Assembly: GCA_964455095.1 (NCBI GenBank)
Contig: CAYVUV010000203.1
Span: 1 to 20,313 of the forward strand
DNA: 20,313 nucleotides
Origin: CAYVUV01 sp964455095
GTDB taxonomy: Bacteria > Desulfobacterota > Binatia > HRBIN30 > CADEER01
Reading direction: 5' to 3'
Position 1 is the stretch's first letter. Each line of letters starts with the position of its first letter. A program made the translations under genes and the position numbers. The notes under the pieces were generated by a model that was not told the origin of the DNA, did no database searches, and saw only the letters and a program-made list of their open reading frames with translations. Shown here in pieces: positions 15,739 to 20,313 of the stretch.

Positions 15739-15866
15739 GAAATAAATGCCGTGCGTGCGGGAGCTACATCGCCTGCGGGCTTGAGCTCACGACATCGATC
15801 AACAAAAATGCATCGTCTTCCCCCGGGGTGTCGATCGCGAGCCGCCCCGACCGACACCATAGCGAC

Positions 15867-15872
15867 AGGAGG
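15867..15872 (+). promoter_or_regulatory. Ribosome binding site of the BNR-propeller gene
   Basis: AGGAGG lies eight bases before the ATG at 15881, the strongest Shine-Dalgarno sequence on the plus strand of this half of the window. It fixes the start of the propeller gene. Confidence 0.7.
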
Positions 15873-15880
15873 AGCAAACG

Positions 15881-16996
15881 ATGAGCGGCGTACGAGTACT
15901 GGTGGGCACGCGCAAGGGCGCATTCGTTCTGACGGCGGACGGCACACGCCAGCGCTGGGACGTCAGCGGGCCGCATTTCGCGGGCTGGGAGATCTTCCAC
16001 ATGAAGGGCTCACCCGCCGATCCGAATCGGCTCTACGCCTCGCAGTGCAGCAGCTGGTTCGGGCAGCTGATCCAGCGCTCCGACGACGGCGGCAAGTCCT
16101 GGGAGCCGGTCGGGAACCAGTTCGTCTACGACGGTGTCACCGGCACGCACCAATGGTACGACGGCACGCCGCACCCGTGGGAGTTCGCGCGCGTCTGGCA
16201 TCTCGAACCGTCGTTGACCGACCCGAACACCGTCTACGCCGGCGTCGAGGACGCCGCCTTGTTTCGCACCACGGACGGCGGTCAGACCTGGGCGGAGCTC
16301 TCCGGCTTGCGCGGCCATGGATCCGGGCCGCACTGGCAGCCGGGGGCCGGCGGCCTGTGCCTGCACACGATCCTGCTCGATCCGCGCGACCCGGCGCGGA
16401 TCTTCATCGCCATTTCGGCCGCGGGCGCGTTCCGCACCGACGACGCCGGCAAGACCTGGCGGCCGATCAACCGCGGCCTCAAGTCCGAAAGCATCCCCGA
16501 CCCGAACGCCGAGGTCGGCCACTGCGTGCACCGCATCGCGCGGCATCCGTCGCGTCCCGGCGTGTTGTTCATGCAGAAGCACTGGGACGTCATGCGCAGC
16601 GACGACGCCGGCGAGTCGTGGCAGGAGGTCAGCGGCAACCTGCCGAGCGACTTCGGCTTCCCGATCGACGTGCACGCGCACGAGCCGGAAACCATCTACG
16701 TCGTGCCGATCAAGAGCGACTCGGAGCATTACCCGCCCGAAGGCAAGCTGCGCGTCTACCGCAGTCGCACCGGCGGCAACGAGTGGGAGGCCCTGACCAA
16801 GGGGCTGCCGCAGCGCGACTGCTACGTGAACGTCCTGCGCGACGCGATGGCGGTCGACTCGCTCGATGCCTGCGGCATCTATTTCGGCACCACCGGTGGG
16901 CAGGTGTACGCGTCGGCCGACGCCGGCGATAACTGGGCCCCGATCGTGCGCGACCTGCCGCCGGTGCTGTCCGTCGAGGTCCAGACCTTGCCATGA
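15881..16996 (+). CDS. BNR/Asp-box beta-propeller protein (Ycf48/sortilin-like repeat family)
   Basis: This 371-residue protein is built from BNR/Asp-box repeats: SDDGGKSW, TTDGGQTW, TDDAGKTW, SDDAGESW and a degenerate SADAGDNW, spaced along the chain as in six- or seven-bladed propellers. The first blade reads LVGTRKGAFVL. No signal peptide is present, so it is probably cytoplasmic, unlike secreted sialidases. The sialidase FRIP motif and catalytic pattern are also absent, so glycosidase names often given to such proteins are not supported here. Its TGA overlaps the ATG of a MoaD/ThiS-like gene (ATGA, 16993-16996), so the two are translationally coupled. From memory this pairing recurs in other bacteria, which suggests a joint function. 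The propeller may bind or position the ubiquitin-like partner (inference). Confidence 0.85.
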   Translation: MSGVRVLVGTRKGAFVLTADGTRQRWDVSGPHFAGWEIFHMKGSPADPNRLYASQCSSWFGQLIQRSDDGGKSWEPVGNQFVYDGVTGTHQWYDGTPHPWEFARVWHLEPSLTDPNTVYAGVEDAALFRTTDGGQTWAELSGLRGHGSGPHWQPGAGGLCLHTILLDPRDPARIFIAISAAGAFRTDDAGKTWRPINRGLKSESIPDPNAEVGHCVHRIARHPSRPGVLFMQKHWDVMRSDDAGESWQEVSGNLPSDFGFPIDVHAHEPETIYVVPIKSDSEHYPPEGKLRVYRSRTGGNEWEALTKGLPQRDCYVNVLRDAMAVDSLDACGIYFGTTGGQVYASADAGDNWAPIVRDLPPVLSVEVQTLP

Positions 16997-17289
16997 TCCG
17001 CGTCGTCCTGCCGGCCCACCTGCGCAAGCTGGCGCGCGTCGAGCGCGAGGTCGAGCTCGACCTCGCCGGGCCGGTCACGCAGCGGGCGGTGCTCGACGCG
17101 CTCGAGGCGCGCTATCCGATGCTGCGCGGGACGATCCGCGACCAGGTGACGCACAAGCGCCGGCCGTTCGTGCGCTTCTTCGCCTGCGAAGAGGATCTCT
17201 CGCACGATCCGCCGGATGATCCGCTGCCCGACGCAGTGGCGAACGGGTCCGAGCCGTTCCTGGTCGTCGGCGCCATGGCCGGCGGGTAG
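16993..17289 (+). CDS. MoaD/ThiS-like ubiquitin-fold protein with C-terminal Gly-Gly
   Basis: This 98-residue protein has the beta-grasp pattern of MoaD/ThiS sulfur carriers: an initial strand (IRVVLPAHLRKLA), a strand VEREVELDL, a helix VTQRAVLDALEARYP, and a final strand leading to FLVVGAMAGG. The C-terminal GG is the feature that E1-like enzymes adenylate and that carries thiocarboxylate or isopeptide bonds. It is somewhat longer than usual MoaD because of an acidic loop (EEDLSHDPPDDPLPD, about residues 67-81). No MoeB/ThiF, MoaE, ThiG or JAMM-protease gene is next to it. It is translationally coupled to the propeller gene and ends three bases from the convergent acyltransferase gene. Sulfur carrier for an unnamed pathway or small protein modifier are both open. 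Confidence 0.8.
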   Translation: MIRVVLPAHLRKLARVEREVELDLAGPVTQRAVLDALEARYPMLRGTIRDQVTHKRRPFVRFFACEEDLSHDPPDDPLPDAVANGSEPFLVVGAMAGG

Positions 17290-17292
17290 CAG

Positions 17293-18711
17293 TTACGAGG
17301 TGCCGTGCCGCGGCCGTCGGCGGACCAGCACCTCGAGCGCGTCGACCTCGCGTTGCAGATAGCGTCCCAACCGTTCCGGGTCCGGAATCGCCGCTGGGTC
17401 GGTGTCGATGCCGACGCAGACCGAGTCGCCGTAGGAGAGCAGGGCAATCGACAACGGCGTGCCGGCCATCACCGGCGCGAAGGGGTAGACGGCATCGATA
17501 CGGGCGCCGGCCAGGTAGCGGCGCGCCGGCGGGCCAGGGACGTTCGAGCAGATGAGATGGACGCGTCCGGCGACGCCGTGCGCGGCGGCGCGAAACAGCG
17601 CCGACGGGACCAGCGCCGCCGCCTGCATCATCAGCGCGGTGGCGGTGCCCTGGCCGCTGCCCTTGGCGTGTGTGGTCTGGGCGCGGATCAGCGCCAGCCG
17701 CGCCGCCGGGTCGGGCTCGCCGACCGGCAACGTGACGGTGAACCCGCCGACGCGGTTGCCGTGGCGCGGCCGGTCGTGGTCCTGGCGCAGGCTCATCGGC
17801 ACGATGCACTGCAGCGACTGAACGTCGGGCCCGCGCCGGGCGTGGTAGCGGCTCAGCGCACCGGTGACCGCGAGCAGGATCAGGTCGTTGAGCGTGACGC
17901 CGAGCGCCGTCTTGATGCGGCGCAGGCGCGGCAGCGACAGCGGCACGGCGTCGAGCCGGCGGCCGATGCCCGCACAGTGCGCGCCGATCGGGGCCGCGTT
18001 CAGCGAACTGGCCAGGTCGCCGATCAGACTGCGGGCGCTGCGCGCCGCGCCTGCCAGCTGGTGCAGCACGGCGCCCGGGTCGCCGAGCGCCTGCGCCGCG
18101 GCACCCAGGCCATCGACGGCCGCGGCGACGGCGCGACGCAAGCCCGGTGTCATGCCATCGGCGGGCGACGCGCCGTTGCGCGCCGAGGGGCGGCGCAGTG
18201 CGGTGACGCGATCGCCGCGCCGCGCCTGCGTCAGCGCATCGAGGAGGACCATCGACCCGACGCCGTCCATCACCGCGTGGTGCAGCTTGAGCAGCAGTGC
18301 CGCCCGGCCGTCCGCCAGGCCGCCGATCAGGTGCGCCTCCCAGAGCGGGCGCAAGTGGTCGATCGGGGCCGAGAACACCTCGCCGCCGAAGCGCAGCAGC
18401 TGGCGCCAGCTCCCGGGGGCGGGCAGATCCACGGCGCGCAGGTGGTAGTCGAGCTCGAAGTCGGCGTCGTCGACCCAGGTCGGCAAGCCGATGGGCAGCA
18501 ACGGTTCGACGACCCGCCGGCGCAGGCGCGGGATGGCCAGGCTCATGTGGCTGATGGCGGCGCGCAGCCGCACCGGATCGGGCACGCGGTCGAGCACGAA
18601 CACCCCGGCCACCAGCGGCCGCAGCTCCGGCGTCGCCGCCTCCGCGTACCAGAAGAATGCATCCGCCGGCCGCATCGGCGCCGCCGGTCTGCTGGTTTGT
18701 TTTGCAGTCAT
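17293..18711 (-). CDS. Wax ester synthase / diacylglycerol acyltransferase (WS/DGAT) family
   Basis: This 472-residue acyl-CoA-dependent acyltransferase would esterify long-chain alcohols or diacylglycerol to make storage wax esters or triacylglycerol. The catalytic HHxxxDG motif is intact as HHAVMDG (144-150). PLW at 131-133 and the ND motif (LNDLILLAV, N275/D276) are both present, as is the C-terminal SNVPGP block. The length fits the family (about 450-475). The start at 18711 follows a run of seven G residues; an upstream in-frame GTG at 18753 would add 14 residues with no family match. An Ala-rich segment between about 190 and 245 is typical of the linker between the two halves. The gene is convergent with the MoaD-like gene and 69 bases downstream of the radical SAM gene on the same strand. 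Confidence 0.93.
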   Translation of the reverse strand: MTAKQTSRPAAPMRPADAFFWYAEAATPELRPLVAGVFVLDRVPDPVRLRAAISHMSLAIPRLRRRVVEPLLPIGLPTWVDDADFELDYHLRAVDLPAPGSWRQLLRFGGEVFSAPIDHLRPLWEAHLIGGLADGRAALLLKLHHAVMDGVGSMVLLDALTQARRGDRVTALRRPSARNGASPADGMTPGLRRAVAAAVDGLGAAAQALGDPGAVLHQLAGAARSARSLIGDLASSLNAAPIGAHCAGIGRRLDAVPLSLPRLRRIKTALGVTLNDLILLAVTGALSRYHARRGPDVQSLQCIVPMSLRQDHDRPRHGNRVGGFTVTLPVGEPDPAARLALIRAQTTHAKGSGQGTATALMMQAAALVPSALFRAAAHGVAGRVHLICSNVPGPPARRYLAGARIDAVYPFAPVMAGTPLSIALLSYGDSVCVGIDTDPAAIPDPERLGRYLQREVDALEVLVRRRPRHGTS

Positions 18712-18780
18712 GGCCCCCCCGTTCGTCGATGCGCGCGGATGCCGCTGGGTCACGCCCGCATCAGCACTGCGCCGCGCCGT

Positions 18781-19968
18781 TCAGGTGCGCGGATGATAGG
18801 CGCACAATGGATCTTCGGCTAGCGGGTCGCCGCTGGCGGCGAAGGCGCGGGCGCGCGACCCACTGCACACATGGCGAAACTCGCATGCCCCGCACTTGCC
18901 GCCCAGCGCGTCTGGATCGCGCAAGCGGCGCAGCAGCGGCGCGTCGCGATAGATATCGGCGAGCGGCGCCGTGCGCACGTTGCCCACCCGCAGCGGCAGA
19001 AACCCGCTCGGGTAGACGTCGCCGGTATGGGCGATGAACACGAAGCCTTTGCCGTCGGTCACGCCGCGCGGGGCACGCGCCCCGTTGGACGCCACGCCGG
19101 CGAGCCGCGCCGGCGCGCTGCTGCGCCCCGCGCGCCGGGCGCGGGTCTGCTGCTGGAGGGCGAAGCGCCGGTAGTGGGGCGCGGCGGCGGTGCGGACGGC
19201 AAAGGGGGCGCGTTCGCCCAGCGCGTGCAGAACGCCGAACACGTGCTCGCATTCCTGCGCCGTGATCTGGTCGGCCACCGCGGCGCGGCCGACGGTGACG
19301 AGAAAGAACGCGCTCCACACGGCGGCACCGAGCTCGGCGACCCGCTCGGCGATGGCCGGCAGCGCGTCGAGGTTGTGCCGCGTCACGGTCGTGTTGATCT
19401 GCACTGGCACCCCGCAGGTCCGGGCGTGCTGCAGGCCGGCGATGGTGGCCGCGAACGATCCCGGCTGGCGGCGGAAGCCGTCGTGGAGCGCCGGCGTCGG
19501 TCCGTCGAGGCTGAGCGCCAGACGGCGCACGCCGCCGTCGGCCAGGCGGCGGACGGCGTCGGCGGTCAACAGCGGCGTGCCGCTCGGGGTGACGGCCATC
19601 GACAGGCCGCGCCGTGCGCCGTGCGCGATCAGCGCATCGAGGTCCGGGCGTTTGAGCGGGTCGCCGCCGGTGAAGACCAGCACCGGGCTGCCGAGGTCGC
19701 GGATCTGGTCGAGCAAGCGCATGCCTTCGGCCGTGCTGAGCTCGCCCGGGTTGCGCCACGGGTGCGCGTCGGCCCGACAGTGCGCGCAGCGCAGGTCGCA
19801 GGCCCGCGTCACCTCCCAGATCACCGTGAACGGGACCCGCTCGAAGTCCAGTGCCGGTGCCTGAAACGGCGACGCCCGGTCGGCTCTTGTTTCGTCAGGT
19901 TGCGCAGGAACGCCGCCCGGACTGTCGGCGCCTGGTCGCGCGGGCAAAGCGTTCGTGGGAGTCTGCAT
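18781..19968 (-). CDS. Radical SAM protein with SPASM domain (BA_1875/NirJ/AhbD-like lineage)
   Basis: This 395-residue radical SAM enzyme has the SAM-cluster motif C57xxxC61xxC64 (RACDLRCAHC), a GGDP motif at about 101-104 (TGGDPL), and a SPASM-type C-terminus with C359, C362, C368 and C389 (KCGAC, HVCSG, DPLCAY) able to bind at least one more Fe-S cluster. The phrases FTVIWEVTRACDLRC and CSGSRARAFA resemble the family that includes heme d1/alternative-heme enzymes NirJ and AhbC/D and the BA_1875 group. Which branch it belongs to is not certain from reading alone. About 40 residues before the barrel are disordered Pro/Ala-rich sequence. A leader hairpin and an FNR-type promoter-like site precede it, suggesting expression when oxygen is low, which suits an oxygen-sensitive enzyme. 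The substrate is unknown. Confidence 0.9.
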   Translation of the reverse strand: MQTPTNALPARPGADSPGGVPAQPDETRADRASPFQAPALDFERVPFTVIWEVTRACDLRCAHCRADAHPWRNPGELSTAEGMRLLDQIRDLGSPVLVFTGGDPLKRPDLDALIAHGARRGLSMAVTPSGTPLLTADAVRRLADGGVRRLALSLDGPTPALHDGFRRQPGSFAATIAGLQHARTCGVPVQINTTVTRHNLDALPAIAERVAELGAAVWSAFFLVTVGRAAVADQITAQECEHVFGVLHALGERAPFAVRTAAAPHYRRFALQQQTRARRAGRSSAPARLAGVASNGARAPRGVTDGKGFVFIAHTGDVYPSGFLPLRVGNVRTAPLADIYRDAPLLRRLRDPDALGGKCGACEFRHVCSGSRARAFAASGDPLAEDPLCAYHPRT

Positions 19969-19992
19969 CGATCACCCGGCCGAGAAATGGGG

Positions 19993-20034
19993 GGCGTCCG
20001 GCCAGCAAGGCAACGGGGGGGCCAGCCGGACGCC
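19993..20034 (-). promoter_or_regulatory. Strong leader hairpin ahead of the radical SAM start codon
   Basis: GGCGTCCGGC at 19993-20002 and GCCGGACGCC at 20025-20034 pair perfectly over 10 bp around a 22-base loop. The structure ends 24 bases before the ATG at 19968 and would lie in the mRNA if transcription starts near 20047. No T-tract follows, so a translation or stability control is more likely than termination (inference). Confidence 0.5.
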
Positions 20035-20053
20035 GGGGGACTGCATGGCCAGC

Positions 20054-20095
20054 ACTGTAGCAAGCAGGCGAAGGGCCGGTATGACGTAGGTCATA
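20054..20095 (-). promoter_or_regulatory. FNR/DNR-type class II promoter candidate for the radical SAM gene
   Basis: TATGAC-GTAG-GTCATA at 20080-20095 is a perfect 6-base inverted repeat with a 4-base spacer, the same geometry as FNR/DNR/HcpR-type sites (five-base arms TTGAT or TTGAC, spacer of four). On the minus strand TGCTACAGT follows, giving an extended -10 (TACAGT, 20059-20054). The hexamer starts exactly 29 bases from the palindrome centre, which places the centre at -41.5, the classic class II activator position. Transcription would start near 20047, leaving a 79-base leader. The regulator is not in the window. Confidence 0.5.
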
Positions 20096-20152
20096 AACGC
20101 GCGTGACGCCTGACAGGACAACGCGCCGACCATTGGTGCGATCCTTCCGGTT

Positions 20153-20171
20153 CCTCTCCCTCCGGGAGAGG
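20153..20171. repeat. Perfect intergenic hairpin, possible dispersed palindromic repeat
   Basis: CCTCTCCCTCCGGGAGAGG has 8-bp arms and a 3-base loop. From memory, closely similar palindromes are common between genes in several high-GC environmental genomes. Only one copy is seen in this window, so the repeat status is unproven. Confidence 0.4.
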
Positions 20172-20216
20172 CCACCCATTGGAAGGCTGGTTGCAACTGA
20201 GCACACGGCTCCGTTG

Positions 20217-20240
20217 GCGGCATAGCCGCGTCTTTTGTTT
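20217..20240 (+). terminator. Small hairpin followed by T-rich DNA
   Basis: GCGGC-ATA-GCCGC (20217-20229) is followed by GTCTTTTGTTT on the plus strand, the form of a weak intrinsic terminator. No plus-strand gene precedes it closely, so its target is unclear. Confidence 0.25.
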
Positions 20241-20313
20241 AATCGCCATCCTTTTTTCACGCCCGCACTGCTGATGCGACTCGGGATGCACCCCGGATCT
20301 TCATTCCATTGGT

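Larger units (their letters stand above)
20096..20313. other. Intergenic sequence with no supported gene
   Basis: No open frame here has convincing protein character; the short minus-strand frames are Arg/Ser-rich and unlike known families. The stretch contains a perfect hairpin at 20153-20171 and a smaller one followed by T-rich DNA at 20217-20240. GC content drops near 20230-20260 (runs of T and A). A gene beyond the window may end or start nearby. Confidence 0.5.

Noticed and set aside
15881..16996. Sialidase or glycosyl hydrolase function for the BNR protein
   Set aside because: Asp boxes alone do not imply sialidase; no signal peptide, FRIP motif or catalytic arrangement is visible.
17305..18822. 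A 505-codon plus-strand open frame opposite the WS/DGAT gene
   Set aside because: The opposite strand carries intact HHxxxDG, PLW and ND motifs; this frame is a compositional shadow.
1..20313. Mobile element, prophage, CRISPR or defence island
   Set aside because: No transposase, integrase, terminal repeats, repeat-spacer pattern or nuclease/toxin genes were seen, and base composition looks even throughout.

Overview
The window is high-GC DNA (judged by eye) with densely packed genes from a Gram-negative bacterium: there is a TonB-dependent outer-membrane receptor, Sec-exported periplasmic proteins, large hybrid sensor kinases, a wax ester synthase/DGAT-type acyltransferase and a phytanoyl-CoA dioxygenase-like protein. 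That mix fits an environmental Desulfobacterota/Myxococcota/Binatota-like or proteobacterial lineage, but this placement is inference and no rRNA or marker gene is present. I saw no tRNA, rRNA, CRISPR array, transposase or phage gene.

Layout. (1) 1-1684: the end of a glutaminyl-peptide cyclotransferase gene, a small exported protein of unknown function, and on the minus strand a single-domain response regulator. (2) 1685-7094: an AT-rich palindrome lies between the regulator and a divergently transcribed four-part phosphorelay kinase (multi-TM sensor, GAF-like region, HisKA/HATPase, REC, REC, HPt). A family-39-type membrane glycosyltransferase overlaps the 3' end of that kinase gene. (3) 7095-12322: a leader with several hairpins, then a tight three-gene operon of TonB receptor, ABC_sub_bind-type periplasmic binding protein and HAMP hybrid kinase, ending at a hairpin. 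No ABC permease or ATPase is present. (4) 12348-15632, minus strand: a cyclic-nucleotide-domain/thioredoxin-reductase-like fusion lacking the CxxC, a PhyH-family dioxygenase and an orphan exported protein. (5) 15881-17289, plus strand: a BNR-repeat beta-propeller whose stop overlaps the start of a MoaD/ThiS-like ubiquitin-fold protein ending in Gly-Gly. (6) 17293-20313, minus strand: a WS/DGAT acyltransferase and a radical SAM/SPASM enzyme. The latter is preceded by a leader hairpin and a site with the geometry of a class II FNR-type promoter.

How the genes may work together. The TonB receptor operon reads best as a sensing cassette: the outer-membrane receptor admits a ligand, the binding protein captures it, and the co-translated kinase reports it. 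That kinase ends in a REC domain without an HPt, whereas the kinase at 2005-5676 carries an HPt and faces a stand-alone response regulator. The two could form one branched phosphorelay. The other most notable items are the propeller/ubiquitin-like gene pair and the FNR-type promoter architecture upstream of the radical SAM gene.
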